Below are positions 18,469-25,628 of a DNA stretch of 64,000 bases, piece after piece; within the stretch, counting starts at the first letter, position 1; every line of letters begins with the position of its first letter. Source of the DNA: an uncultured Thalassotalea sp. (GTDB lineage Bacteria > Pseudomonadota > Gammaproteobacteria > Enterobacterales > Alteromonadaceae); NCBI GenBank assembly GCA_947492575.1, contig CANLNK010000003.1, forward strand, positions 248,001 through 312,000, read 5' to 3'. The position numbers and the translations under genes were made by a program. The notes below the pieces were generated by a model, which was given only the letters and a program-made list of their open reading frames with translations, ran no database searches and was not told the origin of the DNA.

Positions 18469-18675
18469 ATGCTCGAAGAACTTCAACAAAAACGAATTGA
18501 ATGCCCACACTGTGGACACCACCTGCATTTAGTAATTGATACCACAGGCGGTGACCAAGATTATTATGACGAATGCCCTGCTTGCTGCTGTGATATCCAC
18601 TTAAACATGCACATCAACGAAGTAGAACAAGAGGTTGAGTTGGCGATAGATGCCGACGACGAACAAGTTTTCTAA
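18469..18675 (+). CDS. CPXCG motif-containing cysteine-rich protein
   Basis: 68-residue acidic protein with paired zinc-binding motifs: CPHCGHHLHLVIDTTGGDQD near residue 15 and CPACCCDIHLNMH near residue 38. The length and the CPXCG plus DYYDECPAC pattern match a small gammaproteobacterial zinc-ribbon family without known function. It is monocistronic, in a gap between the kinase gene and the convergent riboflavin synthase gene. Confidence 0.85.
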   Translation: MLEELQQKRIECPHCGHHLHLVIDTTGGDQDYYDECPACCCDIHLNMHINEVEQEVELAIDADDEQVF

Positions 18676-18735
18676 TCGAAGCGTTCTCAGTAAATTAACA
18701 GCCAGTTAAATTAGCAGCCCAAACGGGTGTTGTAA

Positions 18736-19365
18736 TTAAGCGTTCGTCAGTTTCAAATTCATTCGTTCAATCGTATCAACAATGGTAATGGTTTGTTGGT
18801 CAAACTCGATGTTAACTTCAGAGCCTTGAACTAAACCTCCTATGTTAGTTCGCTCTAATGTTTCTGGAATCAGATGCACAGCAAACTCATCTTCTATCAC
18901 TTTGCCTAGTGTCAAACTCGTGCCATTTATTGAAATAAACCCTTTCTCAAATATGTACTTTCGTCCTTCACCTAATAAACAAAATTTAATGGCGACATTA
19001 TCTTGGTTTTCTTCAATTTTTATTACCGATGCCATCGTATGAATATGTCCTGAGACCTGATGACCTCCTATTTCATCACCTACTTTTAGCGAGCGTTCGA
19101 AATTAACATAATCTCCTGTTTCTATTGCATTTAAGTTGGTTACGCGTAACGTTTCATCAATGATATCAAAGTTTATTTCGCTATATTTCTCATCATGAGG
19201 TGCAACTGAAACAACAGTAAGGCATACGCCATTAATCGCAATGCTTGCACCTAGTGTAAGTTGCTGACTTAGCTCTGTTTCGACCTTTATGGTTAGATGG
19301 CGAATACCATTTTTAATTTCTGTAAATAAAACCTGTGCTTTCGATTGCACTATCCCAGTAAACAT
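18736..19365 (-). CDS. ribC: Riboflavin synthase, alpha subunit
   Basis: 209-residue protein built of two lumazine-binding repeats. The N-terminal repeat starts MFTGIVQSKAQV and contains GASIAINGVCLTV; the second contains GDEIGGHQVSGHIH and FISINGTSLTLG. It dismutates two 6,7-dimethyl-8-ribityllumazine molecules to riboflavin. It is a single gene, divergent from the MATE exporter with only 56 bases between them, an arrangement seen in other gammaproteobacteria. That gap is too short for an FMN riboswitch. Confidence 0.95.
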   Translation of the reverse strand: MFTGIVQSKAQVLFTEIKNGIRHLTIKVETELSQQLTLGASIAINGVCLTVVSVAPHDEKYSEINFDIIDETLRVTNLNAIETGDYVNFERSLKVGDEIGGHQVSGHIHTMASVIKIEENQDNVAIKFCLLGEGRKYIFEKGFISINGTSLTLGKVIEDEFAVHLIPETLERTNIGGLVQGSEVNIEFDQQTITIVDTIERMNLKLTNA

Positions 19366-19421
19366 ATATGATCCATGGCTAGAATTTTTTTACATCATAT
19401 CAAACAAGTGTTGGCCTTTTC

Positions 19422-20801
19422 ATGCATTTATCCCGTTTTCTAGCGCAAAGCAAAAGCTTGATGAAGCTTGCTTACCCCATTTTAATTGCGCAGCTCATTC
19501 AAAACTTAATGGGCTTTGCCGACACAGTTATGGCCGGTCGTGTAAGTTCGACAGATATGGCTGCAGTCGCTGTGGCAAGTAGCGTGTGGTTGCCTGCCAT
19601 ATTAACCATTTCAGGCATCATGATGGCACTAGCGGCTATTGTCTCTCAGCATTCGGGTGCGAAGGCATTTAATAAAGTCGCTAGCGCGACATACCAAACT
19701 GCTTGGATAGGGTTGTTCTTGGGCACCTTGTTAATTTTGCTCAACACTTTTGTATCACCGGTGGTGAGCCAGCAAGTTACACTTGAACCTCAATTAAAAT
19801 CACTGATGTTCGACTACTTAGATTACGTTGTTTGGGGCGGTCCCGCGTTCTGTTTGTACTTCGTGCTTAGAAACTATTCCGAAGGCATGTCGAATACTAA
19901 GCCTACTATGATCATCAGTATTATTGGCTTGCTAGTGAATATCCCGGCCAACTATATCTTTATCTATGGTGAATTTGGCGCGCCTGCACTTGGTGGTGCA
20001 GGTTGTGGGTTAGCTACTGCCCTAGTGTATTGGGCAATGTTTATCAGCATGCTGGTTTATACTTTCTACTCGAAAAAGTTACGTCATGTTAATTTGTTCG
20101 AAAAGTTCTACTTACCTAATTTGAATGAAATTAAAGGTATATTGTTCCTAGGTGTACCTATCGCGTTGTCGCTGTTGTTTGAAGTGAGCTTATTTGCTGT
20201 CGTGGCGTTAATTCTCGCTCCCTTTGGTGCTGAAGTCGTTGCTAGCCATCAGATAGCCATTAACTTCTCAGGGCTCATATTTATGATCCCGTTAAGCTTA
20301 GCCATGGCTGTTACCATTAAAGTCGGTTTTGCTGTCGGTAATAAGGAATACAAAGAAGCAAAAGAGATCTGCTTTTATTCGATTATGTTGGGTCTTGTTA
20401 TTGCTATAGTGACGGCAGGAGGAACATTAATATTCAGCGAAGAGATTGCCACAATTTATACCACTGAAATCAAAGTTATTGAGTTGGCAGCTAGCCTAAT
20501 GTTCTTGGCCGCTCTGTTTCAATTTTCGGATGCCATTCAGGTTATCTCTGCAGGCGCTCTACGCGGTTACAAAGATACAACATCGATACTCATTATCACT
20601 TTCTTTGCATACTGGATTGTCGGTTTATCAATTGGATTAATTCTAGCGTTAACCGATTGGCTTGTGCCCGCGATGGGACCGTTTGGTTTCTGGATTGGTT
20701 TTATCGTTGGCTTAACGACCGCAGCAATTATGTTGGCGATTCGTTTAAATATCATTCAAAAACGATTAGAAGTAACCGAACAAGCATTACCTGCCTCGTA
20801 A
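19422..20801 (+). CDS. MATE family efflux transporter (NorM-like)
   Basis: 459-residue inner-membrane protein with twelve predicted membrane segments in two halves. NorM-type features are LAYPILIAQLIQNLMGFADT and VMAGRVSSTDMAAVAVASSV near the N-terminus, and FSDAIQVISAGALRGYKDT in the second half. MATE proteins of this branch export cationic drugs in exchange for sodium or protons. No clear Shine-Dalgarno sequence precedes the ATG at 19422. The pairing with divergent riboflavin synthase is conserved in related bacteria. A strong terminator follows. Confidence 0.93.
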   Translation: MHLSRFLAQSKSLMKLAYPILIAQLIQNLMGFADTVMAGRVSSTDMAAVAVASSVWLPAILTISGIMMALAAIVSQHSGAKAFNKVASATYQTAWIGLFLGTLLILLNTFVSPVVSQQVTLEPQLKSLMFDYLDYVVWGGPAFCLYFVLRNYSEGMSNTKPTMIISIIGLLVNIPANYIFIYGEFGAPALGGAGCGLATALVYWAMFISMLVYTFYSKKLRHVNLFEKFYLPNLNEIKGILFLGVPIALSLLFEVSLFAVVALILAPFGAEVVASHQIAINFSGLIFMIPLSLAMAVTIKVGFAVGNKEYKEAKEICFYSIMLGLVIAIVTAGGTLIFSEEIATIYTTEIKVIELAASLMFLAALFQFSDAIQVISAGALRGYKDTTSILIITFFAYWIVGLSIGLILALTDWLVPAMGPFGFWIGFIVGLTTAAIMLAIRLNIIQKRLEVTEQALPAS

Positions 20802-20854
20802 TGCTGGCGAGACTATTATTCGAATACTTGATTCCTTATCCACATCTAAAAAGA

Positions 20855-20880
20855 AAAAAGAGAGCTGAGGCTCTCTTTTT
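20855..20880 (+). terminator. Rho-independent terminator of the MATE gene
   Basis: AAAAAGAGAGC, loop TGAG, GCTCTCTTTTT, continuing in TTTAT. It is oriented with the MATE gene. Confidence 0.85.
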
Positions 20881-20953
20881 TTATAAACGTTATTTTATAA
20901 ATGCTATGTCGTAACTAACGAGTCAAAACTGATATATCGGAAAGAACGTATGA

Positions 20954-22066
20954 CTAGTATTTGTTAACAGGTACTTTCTCTTTTGCAGTTAGCGTCGCCA
21001 TAATGCGTCTATTTTCTGCATGTGCTTGCTCGCTAGTACCGGTGTTTAATAACCTTTCTTCACCGTAACCCACCGCGTTTAACCTGTCTTCATCAATACC
21101 AAAATCATTTACTAACGTATCGACGACTGCCTGCGCGCGTTTAAGAGATAAGGTTTTATTGTAACCTGCACTACCTACAGCCGAACTGTGTCCCTCAATC
21201 GTTAAGTCGACATCCGGGTACTTCTTCATAAATGAAGCAGCATTACGGATTTGCGTAAGGTAATCAGCATTAATCTCAGCACTATTATTGGCAAACTTCA
21301 CATCTAAACGCATAGACTGCGTTTTTTTACTAAATACCGTACAACCTTGATTGTCTACCATGTGCGTACGAGGGGTATTAGCACATTGATCTTTTCCATC
21401 AACAATGCCGTCACCGTCACTGTCTTTAACAACAGGTGCGGATGATGCTTTCGCCTTAGCTTGTGTATTAGGTTTTGCTACTGCACTCGTTTGAGCTAGT
21501 TTCGGCCCTTTAGCTTTGTTTTCACCGAAGAAGTAAATAAGACCAACAGAGGTTGTAAAGTCTACAAACTCTTCCTCTAGCTGGTAGTGCATTTTACCTT
21601 CTACATATGTCGCTAAACGAGTGCTAAAGTAATGTCTATAGCCCATACCCGCATTAGCAGATACTTCGCCTTTATTCATATTGATGTCTTTGAATCCACC
21701 GACTAAATATAGGTTTTGCTTGCTTGGGAAATGGAGAACGTCAATCGCCACTGACGAACCATTCTCTTCCCCAAAACCGTCTTGATGGGTGTCAATTTTT
21801 AAATCGCTAAACTCAATTCGAAGCTCATTAAGCTCACTAAAGCGATAACCTATTTGACCACCAAAACCATCACCAGCATCTAATGACGATGCCGGCACGT
21901 TAATGAAGTTGTAACGTTCATCATCGGCTTTGAAGTAGGTGTAATTTACACCGCCATACACTTGGCCAACTAATTGGCTTGCATCTGGCGCATTTGAATT
22001 TTCTGCTGTCGCAGCAAAAGAGAGGCTAATTGCTGTAGCGAGCGTCGCTAGTTTTCCCAGTTTCAT
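20954..22066 (-). CDS. OmpA family outer-membrane protein
   Basis: 370 residues. A signal peptide (about 1-21, ending AATA) is followed by an N-terminal eight-stranded beta-barrel (about 30-185) beginning QVYGGVNYTYFKADDERYNF. Next come an Ala/Lys/Pro linker, a thrombospondin type 3-like calcium repeat (DSDGDGIVDGKDQC, about 219-232) and a C-terminal OmpA peptidoglycan-binding domain with TIEGHSSAVGSAGYNKTLSL and KRAQAVVDTL. It anchors the outer membrane to the cell wall. AAGGGAAAA precedes the ATG. Monocistronic. Confidence 0.9.
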   Translation of the reverse strand: MKLGKLATLATAISLSFAATAENSNAPDASQLVGQVYGGVNYTYFKADDERYNFINVPASSLDAGDGFGGQIGYRFSELNELRIEFSDLKIDTHQDGFGEENGSSVAIDVLHFPSKQNLYLVGGFKDINMNKGEVSANAGMGYRHYFSTRLATYVEGKMHYQLEEEFVDFTTSVGLIYFFGENKAKGPKLAQTSAVAKPNTQAKAKASSAPVVKDSDGDGIVDGKDQCANTPRTHMVDNQGCTVFSKKTQSMRLDVKFANNSAEINADYLTQIRNAASFMKKYPDVDLTIEGHSSAVGSAGYNKTLSLKRAQAVVDTLVNDFGIDEDRLNAVGYGEERLLNTGTSEQAHAENRRIMATLTAKEKVPVNKY

Positions 22067-22266
22067 GTTTTTTCCCTTACTGATCTGGTTAACGGTTATT
22101 ATAAGTTACTCATTGTATTTACATAATGTTAACACACGATGAATTCTGTTGGGCAGAACTACCGCGTACAATTTAGTTCTGTTATTAACTTTAGTCGCAA
22201 TTTTGATAAGTCTGCTGGCTTTTTAATCGAACAGTCATAATTTTTAAAATAAACGCCAAAATCTGC

Positions 22267-22295
22267 TTGCAACTGCAAATCGTGATCGCTAACAT
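22267..22295 (+). promoter_or_regulatory. Sigma-70 promoter of tRNA-Val with GC-rich discriminator
   Basis: TTGCAA at 22267-22272, a 17-base spacer and TAACAT at 22290-22295, followed directly by AGCGCCCC. The GC-rich discriminator just after the -10 is the hallmark of stringently controlled rRNA and tRNA promoters. The tRNA 5' end lies about 35 bases from the expected start. Confidence 0.6.
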
Positions 22296-22337
22296 AGCGC
22301 CCCGTTGAGTGATTATCTTAATCACCTAAAAGAATTC

Positions 22338-22414
<77 letters not shown>

Positions 22415-22420
22415 CATAAA

Positions 22421-22444
22421 AAAAGCCGCATTAATGCGGCTTTT
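22421..22444. terminator. Bidirectional terminator between tRNA-Val and the DUF2855 gene
   Basis: AAAAGCCGCATT/AATGCGGCTTTT is a perfect 24-base palindrome flanked by A- and T-runs, so it can terminate both the tRNA (+) and the convergent DUF2855 gene (-). Confidence 0.85.
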
Positions 22445-22469
22445 TTTCGTTTCTGTCACTCAGATTCGT

Positions 22470-23555
22470 TTATCCGTTACAAACAACTAGCCCTTTGCTT
22501 GCATCCGCATTACCGCTTAATACTGCCAAATAGCTTTGCTGAAGCGCTTCTGGAGTTTTTATATATTCAATAGCAATGTTGTCACGTGCAAATTCAATAT
22601 ACTTTTGTAACTGTTTACCTATGACTAACTGCAATTTATCAGGGCCCCACTCTTTGCTGCGCTTTTCTACCTGATGTGGTGCAAAAAACATCGTCGGCTC
22701 CGCTCCCGGTAATTTAAGCTCCTGTGCAAGGTCACTAACATGCGTTGCCCCTACCCGAGAAGAGAACTTAATGTTATCTGTAAAGTGATGATGTATGTGA
22801 GATAGCACTTGCTTTGAACCCGCCATATCAACAACGATAGAAGGGATACCGCTATCTAACTGTTCAACGTCTTTGTAGCTCAGTACTTGCTCATAAAGAT
22901 CCAACGATTTTACAAATTCGACGCGACTTTCTGACGTTAAACCTATGGCAAGTTTCTCTCCTTTAGCCTTTACAGCAAAAGCTAACGCCAAGCTCGTTTT
23001 ACTCGATGCGCTAGTGATAATGTATTGCTGCGCACCAAAATATTGATTGTCAGCCATAAAGTCATCAATAAGCCAAGACGTAGTAAATAGTCCTTTAATC
23101 AACATTTGATAATCTTCAGTGCTTTTATCATAGAATGGGTTCGACGTTACTCGTTCAAAACGCGAATAGACAGGCGATAATCCCTCTCGATAGTCACTGA
23201 TATCACTAAATCCACTCTCGCTCACCTTACCGGCTTTAATGGTTAAATAGCCAGTCATCGGGAACCAACCCCAAACACGTTCACCAACGTCGACGCCTTC
23301 GCATTTAGAATCAACAACTTCTGCGAACCCCATGGCGGGTACTCTACCCCAGCCTTCAGATGTTGGAAAAAAACGCCAATAGCCAAGAATATCGCCTGTT
23401 ACGGCGTAGGTAACATTATTGGCTGTTAATGCGTATTTATCGATTTTAAGCACGACGTCACCATCGCTTTCAGCTTTGCCTGCTGCCGCTTCTACAAACT
23501 GTGTGTTTGTAATGTCTGTTTTGTTCACCTCAAAGGCGACATTATCTAAACTCAT
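22470..23555 (-). CDS. DUF2855 family protein
   Basis: 361-residue protein related to medium-chain dehydrogenase/quinone oxidoreductase folds. It has a MDR-like N-terminal region (KIDKYALTANNVTYAVTGDI, then GYWRFFPTSEGWGRVPAMGFAEV) and a segment with a Rossmann-like character (IITSASSKTSLALAFAVKAKG). No enzymatic activity is established for DUF2855; it often stands beside hydrolases or carotenoid/xenobiotic genes. AAAAGGAAA precedes the ATG. It follows the alpha/beta hydrolase by 97 bases on the same strand. Confidence 0.82.
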   Translation of the reverse strand: MSLDNVAFEVNKTDITNTQFVEAAAGKAESDGDVVLKIDKYALTANNVTYAVTGDILGYWRFFPTSEGWGRVPAMGFAEVVDSKCEGVDVGERVWGWFPMTGYLTIKAGKVSESGFSDISDYREGLSPVYSRFERVTSNPFYDKSTEDYQMLIKGLFTTSWLIDDFMADNQYFGAQQYIITSASSKTSLALAFAVKAKGEKLAIGLTSESRVEFVKSLDLYEQVLSYKDVEQLDSGIPSIVVDMAGSKQVLSHIHHHFTDNIKFSSRVGATHVSDLAQELKLPGAEPTMFFAPHQVEKRSKEWGPDKLQLVIGKQLQKYIEFARDNIAIEYIKTPEALQQSYLAVLSGNADASKGLVVCNG

Positions 23556-23652
23556 GCTAATTTCCTTTTCAATCGTTCTTTATTTGTTCCAAGTACCTTG
23601 TTGTTACACCAGCACTACATCAAATACACACTAAAAAACACAAGGTGAAAAA

Positions 23653-24708
23653 CTAGTGAAGAAATTCGGTTATCGCTTTATTTATTTCTGACGGACATTC
23701 GTGTTGAAGCCAATGGCTAGCGTTAGGAAAACGAATAATTTTCAGGTCTTCAACATATTTGTCTAAGTCCTCTAAGTTATTAACGACAAATGCTTGGTCT
23801 TTCTCTCCCCATAAGACCAATGTCGGCACGTGAATGCGGATCTCCGGTATTTTCATTTCGTCCACCGCTTTCACTGGTGTATCTCGCTTATTTTCATCGC
23901 GGCTAACCTGCCTTGTTTTAGCAACGGGCGGTGCCAACTGCGGCATAGCGCGATAGTACTGAAGCATGCCATTGATTACGCCATCTTGTTGCCAGTGGCG
24001 AATATAATCTTGTCTAACAGACTCAAGTCTTTCTGCGTTTGAAAGACAATTACCCGCGTTAATCGCACCCACGCTTGCAATAAACTGCTCACTCATTGAT
24101 TTAAATATTTTGTCTTGAAGCTTCTGACAATTGTTTTCTGAAAGATCAGCGACAGCGTTTGGCTGTATTAATTCATGGATATACTCACTCTTTAAACGCT
24201 GAGCAGGATTCTGAATCATTTCTCGTGTAAAAGTGCTCGGGTGTGCTGCATTTAATATGACCAAACGCTCGAACAAGTGGGAGTGAAAAGCCGCAAGAGG
24301 CCAAGCAATTGCCCCACCCCAATCGTGCGCTACCAATGTCACTTTGCGCCCGTTGGCGATATATTCGATAAAACTTGCAAACAACGCGATTAAATTGGGT
24401 ACTTCATAGAAAGCAGAGTCACTGGGTTTCTCACTTAAATTATAGCCAGGAAGGTCTGGTGCAATAACGTGATACTGTGTCGAAAAATATTCTAATTGAG
24501 GTTCCCAAACACGCCAATACTCTGGGAATCCATGCAGAAAAACCATGAGTTCTGCATTTTGTTTGCTGTCTTTGTTATGAACTACAGGATGATTTACTGG
24601 TTTATTTTCTACATAGTGCAACTTACAGCCATTGATGGAAACGTATCGACTTTGCAGAAAGCTAGGTAAAGCCTGTATCGATACAGGCTCATTTGTCGGG
24701 ATATTCAT
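23653..24708 (-). CDS. Alpha/beta hydrolase, epoxide hydrolase-like
   Basis: 351-residue alpha/beta hydrolase. Typical epoxide hydrolase/haloalkane dehalogenase features are the oxyanion motif LHGFPEYWRVWEPQ, the nucleophile elbow VAHDWGGAIAWPLAA (Asp nucleophile), WGEKDQAF near the acid, and the base His in NASHWLQHECP. The HGFPE and D-W-G-G pattern indicates an Asp-based enzyme that opens epoxides or removes halides. It starts 21 bases after the nitroreductase stop, so the two are co-transcribed. A perfect 20-bp palindrome lies inside its first codons. Confidence 0.88.
   Translation of the reverse strand: MNIPTNEPVSIQALPSFLQSRYVSINGCKLHYVENKPVNHPVVHNKDSKQNAELMVFLHGFPEYWRVWEPQLEYFSTQYHVIAPDLPGYNLSEKPSDSAFYEVPNLIALFASFIEYIANGRKVTLVAHDWGGAIAWPLAAFHSHLFERLVILNAAHPSTFTREMIQNPAQRLKSEYIHELIQPNAVADLSENNCQKLQDKIFKSMSEQFIASVGAINAGNCLSNAERLESVRQDYIRHWQQDGVINGMLQYYRAMPQLAPPVAKTRQVSRDENKRDTPVKAVDEMKIPEIRIHVPTLVLWGEKDQAFVVNNLEDLDKYVEDLKIIRFPNASHWLQHECPSEINKAITEFLH
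24670..24689. repeat. Perfect 20-bp palindrome in the 5' end of the hydrolase gene
   Basis: AGCCTGTATCGATACAGGCT is identical to its reverse complement and covers codons 7-13 of the hydrolase. Its length and position resemble a regulator-binding operator, or an RNA hairpin in the 5' coding region. No T-run follows. Confidence 0.5.
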
Positions 24709-24729
24709 GTTCTTTAATCAAATAAATTA

Positions 24730-25392
24730 TCAATCAAAGAATGCGACCGCTTCGGACAACGAAGCTCTGTCAGTACGTGCTTTGTTTGCCGCTGCACCTT
24801 CTTTAGCGTAGCCAAACGACATACCAAATAAGATACCTCGCTCTTCAGGTAAACCAAGTACCTCTCGTACCGGATCTGGAAATTGCCCCAATGCACCTTG
24901 CATACAATTACTAATACCATGTTCTGCTAGCAGTAAAGATAAGGTTTGCGCATAAATGCCCAAGTCTACAGCCCCCATGATGTCTAAGTACTTGTCCATA
25001 GTAAAGAAAGCAGCATGAGGCGCCCCAAAGAACTGCCAGTTACGCAGCATCGCCATTTGGCGGCCTTGTTTATCCTCTCGCTCGACGCCAATTGCAGAGT
25101 ACAGAGCATTTGCCGAACCGAATTGGCGCTCACGATGTACACCTTGGTATTGAGGATTCCAATTAAAATCTGGATTGGGTTTAGCGCCCCCCATTAAAAG
25201 CGAAACAAACTTTTGTTCTAATTGAACTTTGGTATCACCAGACACAACACATACTTGCCAAGGTTGAACATTACAGTTTGACGGCGCTAATTGCGCATGG
25301 GAAAAAATAGTGTTTAGTAAGTCTGCGTCAATGGCTTTATCGCTAAAATCTCTTACTGAATGGCGTGTAGATAAAATATCACTTACAGACAT
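24730..25392 (-). CDS. Nitroreductase family protein
   Basis: 220-residue FMN-dependent nitroreductase-fold protein. RHSVRDFSDKAIDADLL at the N-terminus, APSNCNVQPWQVCVVSG (the FMN-binding loop) and LAEHGISNCMQGALGQFPDPV are typical. It likely reduces nitro, quinone or enone groups with NAD(P)H. It is first in the minus-strand group nitroreductase, hydrolase, DUF2855. AAAGAGAG precedes the ATG. Confidence 0.9.
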   Translation of the reverse strand: MSVSDILSTRHSVRDFSDKAIDADLLNTIFSHAQLAPSNCNVQPWQVCVVSGDTKVQLEQKFVSLLMGGAKPNPDFNWNPQYQGVHRERQFGSANALYSAIGVEREDKQGRQMAMLRNWQFFGAPHAAFFTMDKYLDIMGAVDLGIYAQTLSLLLAEHGISNCMQGALGQFPDPVREVLGLPEERGILFGMSFGYAKEGAAANKARTDRASLSEAVAFFD

Positions 25393-25628
25393 TGTTTCTC
25401 TCTTTAATATTGGTTGATAAAAAATTATATCTTGATTGTTTTTATTTAACGTTTGCTGGAGCTCAACGTGCCACTTTGACTCTAATTGCAGCCCTTAATT
25501 AAAGCGACACGAGCTGAAGGATTAAGTGGCCTTAAAGGCATAGTAGCTAAAGAAACTGGGGTTTTCCTTGAGCTAGTTATACCTCTAAAGCCAAACTGCT
25601 TACTTAGGTTCTACTAAGAATGAGCGAG

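Noticed and set aside
19366-19421. FMN riboswitch in front of riboflavin synthase
   Set aside because: Only 56 bases separate it from the divergent MATE gene, too little for the aptamer, and no RFN motif was seen.
24670-24689. Palindrome as a transposon end
   Set aside because: It lies in an intact, well-conserved coding sequence with no second copy or disruption nearby.
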